Source of the DNA: Reichenbachiella sp.
GTDB lineage: Bacteria; Bacteroidota; Bacteroidia; Cytophagales; Cyclobacteriaceae
Assembly (NCBI RefSeq): GCF_033344935.1
Contig: NZ_JAWPMM010000001.1
Coordinates: forward strand, 4,491,501 to 4,555,500
Direction of reading: 5' to 3'
Length of the DNA: 64,000 nucleotides
A program made the translations under genes and the position numbers. Positions within the stretch are counted from its first letter, which is position 1, and each line of letters opens with the position of its first letter. Below the pieces are notes generated by a model. The model made no database searches. It was not told the DNA's origin and saw nothing but the letters and a program-made list of their open reading frames with translations. This document shows, piece after piece, positions 27,801 through 34,440 of the stretch.

Positions 27801-28935
27801 TCACCACATTGTACGTCAGACCAAGGCCGCCCACTTGTTGTTTGATATTGTTGAAATTGAAATTGGCGGCATTCCACATATTCAATCCGCCGTAATAGGT
27901 ACCAACCCATACCGATCCGTTCGCACTACAAAAGATACTTTTGATCTTGTTTTCTGAAAGCGAGTTTTTCGCCAGCGGTACATGCACACTGCTATCGATA
28001 TGGCCTTGCCCATCCATTCTGTTCAGACCATCGTAGGTGCCAATCCACAAGCGATTGGTCTGATCCACCGCCAGGGCTCTTATGTTGTTGTTGATTAAGC
28101 CATTTTCTGATCCATCTGCTAAGTATTGCTTCATCACTGTTCCGGTCGCGTCTAGCTTATACAGTCCAGAAAATTTTGAACCTACCCATAATGTTTCATC
28201 GCCGACGGCCACTATGGATTGAATGAATAGGCCTGTGCGCAAATCCGAGGACGTGGAGAGAGGCACTTCTTCAAATTCATATTGGTCTTTTCCTCGTACC
28301 AACTTGTTTAGACCTCCTTCTGTTCCAATCCAGGTTTGCGCATTGTGATCTGTGTACACAAAACGGATAGCACTGTGCGACAAGGCTTTCGAATTTCCGT
28401 CTTCCGCAAAATAGTGTGCTACCTGCCCGGATGTAGGATTCAACACATTCAACCCATCGGAAGTACCAATGAGCACTTCTTGGGAAGAAACGATATCGAT
28501 GCTCCAAATGGTATTGTTAGAAATGCTATTAGAGTCAGCGGCATTTTCTACGTAGCGCGTAAATTTTTCTGTCTTCTGGTCGTAATAATTCAAGCCACTG
28601 TAGGTGCCAATCCATAAGTTGCCTTTTTCATCTACTTTTAGATCTAGAATATCATTATTACTCAGACTGTTGGGGTCGTTAGCCTTATTTCTATAGATCG
28701 TGATTTGGCCAGCATCGTACTTATTCAAGCCATCTCGGGTACCAATCCATAGCATTCCCTGATGATCCTGTGCCATGGCAATCACAGAGCTTTGAGAAAG
28801 ACCGTCGGCGGTAGTGAGGTGCTTAAAGTCTAGAGAAACATGCTGAGCAAATACTTGAAATGAAAAGGCAAAGAGTAGACTGAATACACGTATGTATTTC
28901 GGAAAAAAAGTATCTATTTTCCACAACGCTATCAA
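24802..28935 (-). CDS. Hybrid two-component system sensor/regulator (HTCS, AraC output)
   Basis: 1377 residues. Order: signal peptide (about 1-30); two seven-bladed propellers of Reg_prop repeats (about 35-690, each with I/V-x-D-x-x-G-x-L/I-W-I/V-G-T); Y_Y_Y domain (about 700-790); one transmembrane helix (SAWAFVLYALIIATALFVLY); HisKA with phospho-His in TNISHEFRTPL; HATPase (NLISNAFKYTPEKG, DTGQGIS, GTGIGLALAKSI); receiver domain (VLVVEDNEQ, LIISDVMMPNMDG); and a C-terminal AraC-type HTH (FAKELGVSRTMLF, VCYKVGFKNPKYFSKCF). All key residues appear intact. HTCS proteins bind an oligosaccharide in the periplasm and switch on the neighbouring SusCD operon, which here starts 200 bases downstream. 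Confidence 0.95.
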   Translation of the reverse strand: MIALWKIDTFFPKYIRVFSLLFAFSFQVFAQHVSLDFKHLTTADGLSQSSVIAMAQDHQGMLWIGTRDGLNKYDAGQITIYRNKANDPNSLSNNDILDLKVDEKGNLWIGTYSGLNYYDQKTEKFTRYVENAADSNSISNNTIWSIDIVSSQEVLIGTSDGLNVLNPTSGQVAHYFAEDGNSKALSHSAIRFVYTDHNAQTWIGTEGGLNKLVRGKDQYEFEEVPLSTSSDLRTGLFIQSIVAVGDETLWVGSKFSGLYKLDATGTVMKQYLADGSENGLINNNIRALAVDQTNRLWIGTYDGLNRMDGQGHIDSSVHVPLAKNSLSENKIKSIFCSANGSVWVGTYYGGLNMWNAANFNFNNIKQQVGGLGLTYNVVSSIVEDERNIYFGTEGKGLSIQNMTSKHFRSISKSSHGLTSDNIKALRKSTDPHELWICTFNAGINAFNTKTNEVTNILDTDSGLSNNSVYDIIEYRKDLWIIGTFGGGINLYYPNSDSIAYLRSNTQDQSTLSDDQVRSLTKDEKGNLWVGTQKGLSFLGVDEIANQTFRFKRHFYDQKSESGEDIRVIFEGSDETIWVGSKETGLHVLKADTFVAIDLFSEYQQTSNTIHAIEEDATGQLWISSNNGIINYDPLSETKKLFEESDGLVSNEFNSNSSLKSANGALYFGGPDGVSWFFPGRLAENTYAPQVWITELRVNNRTIVPNDPTEILSQSISSTSHIELAYDQANFTLGFSFPSFINPRKNEYVYRLKGLEEDWNTTSTAEASYIIQKSGHYVFEIKGVNNDGYQSDQLTQLAIRVHPAPWRSAWAFVLYALIIATALFVLYRMIKTKTQLEYKLDLEHKANLQQEELNNMKLQFFTNISHEFRTPLTLILGPLDQIMEEFKGSSVLYKKLKTMQQSANQLLKLINQLMDFRKIENNQDELKAAEGNLVKFVYEIFLSFKIFAKNGNYDYQFESVAEEIRVYFDRDKLERVLYNLISNAFKYTPEKGTISIKLSQTEDQVQIAVSDTGQGISEEHKLKIFDRFYQIKSEGHQKEVSSGTGIGLALAKSIVDLHAGTIDVQSQLGAGSSFNVRLKKGAAHLSEDQMLSDFRDSEQLENYTLKDNIIGKSPIVINPEVLSKKPEASTVLVVEDNEQVRNFIVSLLAAEYNVLEAADGLKGLNVAQKEVPDLIISDVMMPNMDGIEFCSQIKTNLKTSHIPFILLTARTSLIFKYEGLESGADDYLNKPFNVRELELKVKNLVKFVSNLKSKFKEEKQIAPSEITISSIDEELLEKAIQVVDDNIDNQFFDVNLFAKELGVSRTMLFTKIKAWTDMTPNEFILSMRMKRAAQLLELGKCSISQVCYKVGFKNPKYFSKCFNKYYSISPKEFATKFA

Positions 28936-29007
28936 CCTCTCCTTTTTAATAATTTTTAACTGCCCTGACTTCTATTTATCCACCAGACAAGGTGGCCATA
29001 AATATAA

Positions 29008-30183
29008 TCATTCAATAGCAACTGTCAGAGGGGTGGCCAATTGTGCTGCGAAGCGAGTCAAATACGCTTCCCACTCTTTTGGACCCTTAAACTGACCACT
29101 TTTTTGCCAATAAAACCCCGTATAGTATATCGACATTCCATCTTTTACTGACAATCGCGCATACACATGACTCAGGTCTTTAACTTCAGTTTCTACCAGC
29201 TCACTTCCAATATAATAGCCCGGTGCCGCAACTATGGCTGTGGCCAAGTAACTATCTCCGTGTGGCTGATAATAACTCACCCATCCGCCTAGAGAATCGA
29301 CAGTTGCCTCTCCGTCATTTTCATGCAAAGTAAGGCCTGCATACAAAGTATCCGCACCATGTACAGAAACTTCGAAACGGCTCAACTGATTGCCAAGGTC
29401 AAGACTCACCTGATTGGTGTTATGCACTGTGTCAGACCCTCCGATTGACCAAGGCGCATAGTCCAATTCGAAGGCCGTTCGTAAACTGCCATTGGTCAAA
29501 GTTTTGTAATGTGTGAAATTCTTTGAAGTGTAAAACTCTTCGCCACGTTTCACGGCTATACCGCCACACCCGCGACTAATCCCAACGTGAAAGTTGTCCA
29601 ATCCTTCACCAGTATCCTCATGGTAGGCATTGGAATTAGTTTCATAGTTCTTATACCACCTGTTAATGATTGGATATTCTACTTTTTTCAACCAGCAATC
29701 AATGCCACTGGTAAGCGTTCCACCCAGAACACCTTCTTCCTTCATTTGCTGAGCAGTAGGGCCAAAAGTACGGAACGCGACTTTGTCATTTTCCCAAGCA
29801 TAGTCGTCAGTTCGCTCCGGTACAAATCTCGAAAAGCAGCTGTTTTGACTCTCCGGGTTTTGTTCTCCCTCGATCAACTTTTTCACTGAATACCTCACCG
29901 TTCCGGTTGCTGGCACTGCGGGCTGAAAAATGATCTCATCGGCCTGACCATCCTGGTTTTGATCGATGTATTGAACGATCTGTAGATTTCCATTTTCATC
30001 TTCAATTCCAAAGTCTTCCACGGATTGCCCTTCTTCCAATTTCAGCAATTCGCTGGGTACTTTTACCACTTCTGTACTTCGCGCATGTCCTAACGTATTC
30101 GTCACCGTGAAACTATTATTCTGTGTTTCAGATTGGCAGGAAGCCAATGCAAGAAGGATGCTCAATAATGAAATTCGTATCAT
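29008..30183 (-). CDS. DUF4861-like lipoprotein of the uronate locus
   Basis: 391 residues with signal peptide and lipobox (LALASCQ, Cys16). The sequence matches the family usually labelled DUF4861, common in pectin and other uronate utilisation loci of Bacteroidota: VPSELLKLEEGQSVEDFGIED near residue 45, QNQDGQADEIIFQP near 80, and a large beta-rich core with RWYKNYETNSNAYHEDTGEGLDNFHVG. Enzyme activity of this family is not something I can state. Position between the HTCS and kduD suggests periplasmic processing or binding of uronate fragments. A short hairpin (CCACC/GGTGG, 28980-28995) lies just after the stop. Confidence 0.72.
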   Translation of the reverse strand: MIRISLLSILLALASCQSETQNNSFTVTNTLGHARSTEVVKVPSELLKLEEGQSVEDFGIEDENGNLQIVQYIDQNQDGQADEIIFQPAVPATGTVRYSVKKLIEGEQNPESQNSCFSRFVPERTDDYAWENDKVAFRTFGPTAQQMKEEGVLGGTLTSGIDCWLKKVEYPIINRWYKNYETNSNAYHEDTGEGLDNFHVGISRGCGGIAVKRGEEFYTSKNFTHYKTLTNGSLRTAFELDYAPWSIGGSDTVHNTNQVSLDLGNQLSRFEVSVHGADTLYAGLTLHENDGEATVDSLGGWVSYYQPHGDSYLATAIVAAPGYYIGSELVETEVKDLSHVYARLSVKDGMSIYYTGFYWQKSGQFKGPKEWEAYLTRFAAQLATPLTVAIE

Positions 30184-30244
30184 AAAAAGAATGGTATTAG
30201 AAAAGTGAAAAAAATGGCTCGTAAATCAATCACGAGCCCATACA

Positions 30245-31039
30245 TTAATCTTCGTTGGCAGGTTTACCAATCGTGGCCAATATGCCGCCATCTACATAGA
30301 TCACTTGACCATTGACAAAATCACTAGCCTTAGATCCTAGAAATATAGCTGCGCCTTCCAAATCAGATGGGTCGCCCCATTTGCCGGCAGGGGTTCTACC
30401 AACAATAAAATCATTGAATGGATGACCATCTACTCTTATGGGTGCCGTTTGGCTGGTAGCAAAATAGCCAGGACCAATGCCATTCGTTTGAATGTTGTGC
30501 TTGGCCCATTCGGTAGCCATATTTCGGGTAAGCATTTTCAATCCACCCTTGGCTGCTGCGTACGCACCTACTGTGTTTCGACCAAGCTCGCTCATCATAG
30601 AGCAGATATTGATGATCTTACCAGATTTTCTAGCGATCATGCCTTTTACTACCGACTTCGAAACGATAAAAGGACTTACAAGATCCACTTTGATCACCTG
30701 CTCGAATTCTGCCACTTCCATATCTTCTAAAGGTACTCTTTTGATGATTCCGGCATTGTTTACCAATATATCTATTGGTCCTACTTCTGTTTCTATTTTA
30801 GTAATATTGGCCTTTACATCGGCCTCATTCGTTACATCAAACTTGTACCCCTTGGCTTCGATACCAGCGACCGCATATTCTTTCAAAGCGTTGTCGATCT
30901 TCACTTGCGAAGAATTGCCATTGATCACCACGGTAGCACCTGCTTTTCCCAGACCCATAGCCATGGCCATGCCCAGTCCGTGAGTAGCACCCGTTACCAG
31001 CGCCACTTTACCTTTGAGATTGAATAATTCTAATGACAT
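30245..31039 (-). CDS. kduD: 2-dehydro-3-deoxy-D-gluconate 5-dehydrogenase (SDR family)
   Basis: 264 residues from ATG 31039, a typical classical short-chain dehydrogenase. It shows the Rossmann motif TGATHGLGMAMA, NNAG (residues about 92-95) and the catalytic Tyr/Lys pair in GAYAAAKGGLK. KduD converts 2,5-diketo-3-deoxygluconate to 2-keto-3-deoxygluconate with NADH, the step after KduI. Assignment to KduD rather than another SDR rests on the adjacent kduI (8-base gap) and on the WGDPSDLEGAAIFL and FVNGQVIYVDGG endings common in this subfamily. An upstream start at 31072 would overlap kduI and is less likely. Confidence 0.9.
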   Translation of the reverse strand: MSLELFNLKGKVALVTGATHGLGMAMAMGLGKAGATVVINGNSSQVKIDNALKEYAVAGIEAKGYKFDVTNEADVKANITKIETEVGPIDILVNNAGIIKRVPLEDMEVAEFEQVIKVDLVSPFIVSKSVVKGMIARKSGKIINICSMMSELGRNTVGAYAAAKGGLKMLTRNMATEWAKHNIQTNGIGPGYFATSQTAPIRVDGHPFNDFIVGRTPAGKWGDPSDLEGAAIFLGSKASDFVNGQVIYVDGGILATIGKPANED

Positions 31040-31047
31040 GTTTATTG

Positions 31048-31890
31048 TTATCTTAGTTCTTGAATTGGACAAACATCCATATCTCCATAATCCAGGTTTT
31101 CACCGGCCATACCCCAAATGAATGTATAATTGGATGTACCAGCTCCAGAATGAATTGACCATGGTGGAGAAATTACCGCCTGCTCGTTTTGCATCCAGAT
31201 ATGTCTCGTCTCATCAGTTTGTCCCATAAAATGACATACTGACTGCTCTTCCGGAACTTCTATATAGAAATAAACCTCCATTCTTCTGTCATGCACATGA
31301 GATGGTAAAGTATTCCACACACTCCCAGTCTTCAGTTCTGTCATGCCCATTTGAAGCTGGCAAGTTTCGACCACACTCGACACAATCATTTGATTCACCA
31401 CACGGTGGTTGGCTGTTTCCAATGATCCAAGCTCAATTTTATTGGCTTGCTCCTTCGTAATTTTTTTGGTCGTAAAGGCTTGATGTGCCGGTGCAGAATT
31501 CAAATAGAATTTGGCCGGATTGCTGGCATCTTTACTAGAAAATACAACGGATTTGCTGTCCTTCGCCACATAAAGTGCGTCTTTGTAAGTCAGCTCATAG
31601 TTCACGCCATCTACCATCACCGTGCCATCACCACCTACATTGATCACGCCCAATTCGCGTCTGTCTAAAAAGTTTTCTGCTTTCAGCGGATCTATAGCTT
31701 CTAATTTTATGTCACCTTTTACCGGTACTGCCGATCCGGTAATATATCTGTCATAATGAGAGTAAACCAATACCAGCTCGTCCGACTTCATCAGATCCTC
31801 TACTAAAAATTCCTTTCTCAATGCAGCAGTATCATACTGCTTTACTGCCTCTGGCGAAGAAGCATATCTTACTTCATATTTTACACTCAT
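31048..31890 (-). CDS. kduI: 5-dehydro-4-deoxy-D-glucuronate isomerase
   Basis: 280 residues, normal for KduI, a cytoplasmic cupin that isomerises 4-deoxy-L-threo-5-hexosulose uronate to 2,5-diketo-3-deoxygluconate. The metal ligands line up with the E. coli enzyme: H198, H200 and E205 in PSHVHDRRMEVYFY, and H247 in PPWSIHSGAGT. It is the first gene of kduI-kduD and starts 37 bases from the 22-bp palindrome shared with the LacI regulator promoter, so repression by that regulator is likely. Together with GH88 it shows that the polysaccharide is broken down through unsaturated uronates. Confidence 0.96.
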   Translation of the reverse strand: MSVKYEVRYASSPEAVKQYDTAALRKEFLVEDLMKSDELVLVYSHYDRYITGSAVPVKGDIKLEAIDPLKAENFLDRRELGVINVGGDGTVMVDGVNYELTYKDALYVAKDSKSVVFSSKDASNPAKFYLNSAPAHQAFTTKKITKEQANKIELGSLETANHRVVNQMIVSSVVETCQLQMGMTELKTGSVWNTLPSHVHDRRMEVYFYIEVPEEQSVCHFMGQTDETRHIWMQNEQAVISPPWSIHSGAGTSNYTFIWGMAGENLDYGDMDVCPIQELR

Positions 31891-31926
31891 ATTAAATATT
31901 CTTTGATCTCAGACAAAAATAAACAA

Positions 31927-31948
31927 AAAATACAATCGATTGTATTTT
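31927..31948. promoter_or_regulatory. Perfect 22-bp palindromic operator between kduI and the LacI-type regulator
   Basis: The core AAATACAATCGATTGTATTT (31928-31947) is identical to the palindrome at 603-622; here one more base pair on each side also matches. It sits 26 bases before the regulator start and 36 before the kduI start, so one site can control both directions. The central CG and 20-22 bp span fit a LacI-family dimer site. Confidence 0.85.
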
Positions 31949-31974
31949 GATTGTGAAAAAGTAAATAAATTGCG

Positions 31975-32991
31975 GTGATGAAGAAGAAAATCACCATTCA
32001 TGACCTGGCTCGCATTCTCAATAAAGACAGTTCTACGATTTCCAGAGCACTAGCCAATAGCCCCAGGGTCAAGAAAAAAACTCGTGATTTAATACAAGCC
32101 AAAGCCAAAGAGTTGGGCTACTTTAGAAATACTTTGGCTTCTAATCTGCGGAGTCAAAAAAGTCTCACTATAGGTGTCATTGTACCGCATATATCTCGTT
32201 ATTTTTTCTCAACGGCTATAGCCGGCATCGAAGAAATAGCCTTCGAAAACAACTATCGGGTTATTATTGGCCAGTCGATGGATCAACTAGAAAAAGAAAG
32301 GCAACTTGTGGAAACTTTACTTTCCAGTCAGGTAGATGGTATCCTCATGTCTATCTCTATGGAGACCAATGCCTACGACCATTTAGAAAGAGTAGCCGAA
32401 CAAAAAACGCCAATTGTCTTCTTCGATAGAAAATGTGAAGCTATACCAGCCAACAATATCCTGATCGACGATCATGCCCGAGCATTTGATGCCACCGAAC
32501 ACCTCATACTTAGCGGGAGAACACGAATTGCGCATTTTTCTGGCTTAGAAAATGTAAGTATTTATGAAGATCGGCAGAAGGGGTATAAGGAAGCGCTGCG
32601 CAAGCATAACATTGCGGAAGATCCAGATTTGATTTTCAAAAGTTCGCTCAAATCGAATGACGGTAAACAATTGGCCGATCAAATTCTGAATCTAAGGAAA
32701 AAGCCTGATGCCATTTTTTGCGCCAATGATATTGCCGCAATAGCCTGTATGCAAGTGCTACAAGAAGCAGGCATTCGTATCCCTCAGGATATTGCTATTG
32801 TTGGTTTTAGTAATGAACCACTCGGCGAATACACTACTCCTTCGTTGTCTTCAATAAATCAAAATCCCCTTGAAATGGGAAAAACGGCAGTCCAAACACT
32901 ACTTAATCAAATAGAAGGCCCTCAAGCCGAGCATCAAACTAAATATATAGATTCAGAATTGATTATTAGAAATTCTTCAGGCAGGCAATAA
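31975..32991 (+). CDS. LacI-family transcriptional regulator, probable uronate-responsive repressor
   Basis: 338 residues. N-terminal HTH with TIHDLARILNKDSSTISRAL and the hinge-region LASNLRSQKSLTIGVIVP; the rest is a periplasmic-binding-type ligand domain (SSQVDGILMSISMET, IFCANDIAAIACMQVLQEAGIRIPQDIAIVGFSNEP, PSLSSINQNPLEMGKTAVQ). Divergent from kduI, sharing an 84-base intergenic region with a perfect palindrome that recurs upstream of the TRAP transporter. It is therefore predicted to repress kduI-kduD, the transporter and itself, with a uronate or 2-keto-3-deoxygluconate-like inducer. Inducer identity is inference. Confidence 0.93.
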   Translation: MMKKKITIHDLARILNKDSSTISRALANSPRVKKKTRDLIQAKAKELGYFRNTLASNLRSQKSLTIGVIVPHISRYFFSTAIAGIEEIAFENNYRVIIGQSMDQLEKERQLVETLLSSQVDGILMSISMETNAYDHLERVAEQKTPIVFFDRKCEAIPANNILIDDHARAFDATEHLILSGRTRIAHFSGLENVSIYEDRQKGYKEALRKHNIAEDPDLIFKSSLKSNDGKQLADQILNLRKKPDAIFCANDIAAIACMQVLQEAGIRIPQDIAIVGFSNEPLGEYTTPSLSSINQNPLEMGKTAVQTLLNQIEGPQAEHQTKYIDSELIIRNSSGRQ

Positions 32992-33001
32992 TGGTATGTT
33001 G

Positions 33002-33153
33002 TTTAATTCAGACCAAAGAGTACAACACGCTGCATATGTTTTTCTGATCATATCAAACAACAAGGAGTTAGGCAAAACATGAGTAGAAAAGGCAATTGCT
33101 GGGACAATGCTGTTGCTGAAAACTTCTTCAAAACACTCAGCTTAGAAATGTGA
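33002..33153 (+). pseudogene. Remnant of an IS3-family transposase (OrfB catalytic end), frameshifted
   Basis: Two short frames together spell the end of the rve integrase domain. From 33002, FNSDQRVQHAAYVF matches the HSDRGxQYxSxxY block. About 35 bases later a +1 frame continues as GVRQNMSRKGNCWDNAVAEN then FFKTLSLEM and stops at 33151. GNxWDNAxAExFFxTLK is the conserved catalytic-Glu segment of IS3 OrfB. The rest of the element, including OrfA and inverted repeats, is absent, and the frame is broken, so it is a dead fragment. Confidence 0.85.
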
Positions 33154-33364
33154 TCAGCGGTGGCTTGTCTGCACCAACATTCGCTAGTGACAGAGTATAT
33201 ATTGGGTCAGGCAATTACCTTAGTCTATATTGTCTTGATCAAATCACAGGAAAACCTTATTAGATTTATAAGATGGGCTCGCGAATCGAAGAGTCAACCC
33301 TCTGTATTACAGGGATAAACTGTAGGCCCTTTCAGGAGATAGATATTTGCATGCTGTGGAGTGA
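33150..33364 (+). pseudogene. Decayed fragment of a PQQ-like beta-propeller protein
   Basis: Directly after the transposase scrap, the frame from 33150 reads SAPTFASDRVYIGSGNYLSL then YCLDQITGKPY and stops at 33261. Further pieces in shifted frames read FKMGSRIEES-like sequence and GDRYLHAVE before a stop at 33362. The S-P-T-x-x-x-D-R-V-Y-I-G-S-G and C/A-L-D-x-x-T-G-K-x-x-W pattern is that of PQQ/WD-like repeat proteins. Internal stops and frame changes show that it is not functional. It may be the tail of a gene disrupted by the insertion element. Confidence 0.6.
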
Positions 33365-33373
33365 CCAAAGAAA

Positions 33374-33418
33374 TTGATAAATAGAAGGAAACTCAATAAG
33401 CTTCCTTCTATTTATCAA
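33374..33418 (-). terminator. Terminator hairpin after the isoaspartyl peptidase gene
   Basis: Perfect 17-bp inverted repeat: TTGATAAATAGAAGGAA (33374-33390) and its complement at 33402-33418, with an 11-base loop. It lies 10 bases beyond the stop of the minus-strand peptidase gene and is followed on that strand by a T-rich stretch. It marks the 3' end of the cyanophycin locus transcript. Confidence 0.8.
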
Positions 33419-33428
33419 AAGTTAACCT

Positions 33429-34352
33429 TTAGCTATAAATAGCCACCTCAGCATTTCCTTCCTGATTGATCGAGCCACGGTACATGCCTTCGGAATTGAA
33501 AACCAGGCTCACATTGCCCAGACCATCAACACCGATAATTCCACCTTCACCTCCAAGTTTGATTTGCTTTTCGTTGATGACGATTTGTGCGGCTTCTTCC
33601 AGGGATAAGCCTTTGTATTCCATCAAACAGGATATATCATGGGCGACCACGCCTCTAAGAAAAAACTCACCGTAACCAGTACAAGAAATGGCACAAGTCG
33701 TATCATTAGCATATACGCCAGCGCCGATCACTGAGCTATCGCCTAGCCTTCCATATTTCTTGTTGACCAAGCCTCCAGTGGAAGTGGCCGCTGCCAAATG
33801 ACCAGCTTGATCTACTGCCACTGCGCCTACAGTGCCAAATTTTTTATCTACACTGTGATCCAACTTCATCTTTTCTGAGCCTTGAGCGGCTTTCCACTGC
33901 TCAAAACGAAAATCAGAATAAAAATATGAATTGGGAACTTGCTCAAAACCATGCTCCTCAGCGTATTCATCGGCGCCTTTTCCCGTCAGATACACATATT
34001 CCGAATTCATGATTTTGCGGGAAACAGCGATAGGATTTTTAATAGAGGCGGCACCGCCGACAGCGCCTGCCTTGAGCGTCTCTCCGCACATAATGGAGGC
34101 CTCCAGTTCATGATTTCCATCTGAGTTAAACACAGAACCTTTGCCTGCATTAAACAAATCACTATCTTCTAAGATGATGACCGCACGCTCCACGGCATCG
34201 AGGCTGGACCCTCCTTCATTTAAAATTTTATGCCCTTCCTTTAAAGAAAGCTCTAGTACAGCTCTGTAAGCTATTTCTTTCTCTTCTGACATGTTGGCTC
34301 TTGTAATCGTACCTGCCCCTCCATGTATGGCTAATGCAAATTTCTTGTTCAT
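33429..34352 (-). CDS. iaaA: Isoaspartyl peptidase / plant-type asparaginase (Ntn hydrolase)
   Basis: 307 residues, no signal peptide, hence cytoplasmic. Family marks are FALAIHGGAGT at the N-terminus, FNAGKGSVFN near residue 67, and the autocleavage site KKFGTVGAVAVD with the nucleophile T174. After self-cleavage the enzyme hydrolyses beta-aspartyl dipeptides, including beta-Asp-Arg from cyanophycin in organisms where this has been studied. Here it closes a minus-strand run containing three cyanophycinase-family genes and a carrier, and arginase and aspartase are encoded nearby. Release of free Asp and Arg inside the cell is therefore the likely job. Separated from the gene before it by a strong hairpin. 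Confidence 0.93.
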   Translation of the reverse strand: MNKKFALAIHGGAGTITRANMSEEKEIAYRAVLELSLKEGHKILNEGGSSLDAVERAVIILEDSDLFNAGKGSVFNSDGNHELEASIMCGETLKAGAVGGAASIKNPIAVSRKIMNSEYVYLTGKGADEYAEEHGFEQVPNSYFYSDFRFEQWKAAQGSEKMKLDHSVDKKFGTVGAVAVDQAGHLAAATSTGGLVNKKYGRLGDSSVIGAGVYANDTTCAISCTGYGEFFLRGVVAHDISCLMEYKGLSLEEAAQIVINEKQIKLGGEGGIIGVDGLGNVSLVFNSEGMYRGSINQEGNAEVAIYS

Positions 34353-34405
34353 GTATCTTTATTCTATTCTGAACTGTGCCAGATCTTGTTGTTTCAAATT
34401 TTTAG

Positions 34406-34433
34406 TTACCGGGTGGATGGCTCCACCCGGTAA
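34406..34433. terminator. Intercistronic hairpin, possible partial terminator
   Basis: Perfect 12-bp stem TTACCGGGTGGA / TCCACCCGGTAA with a 4-base loop, lying between the lipoprotein cyanophycinase-like gene (ends 34441) and iaaA (starts 34352). No T-run follows on the minus strand, so it may act as an mRNA-stabilising or partial stop signal that lowers iaaA expression relative to upstream genes. Confidence 0.55.
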
Positions 34434-34440
34434 GGTTGTA

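Noticed and set aside
28980-28995. CCACC/GGTGG hairpin as terminator of the DUF4861-like gene
   Set aside because: Short stem and no T-run on the minus strand; noted only inside that gene's entry.
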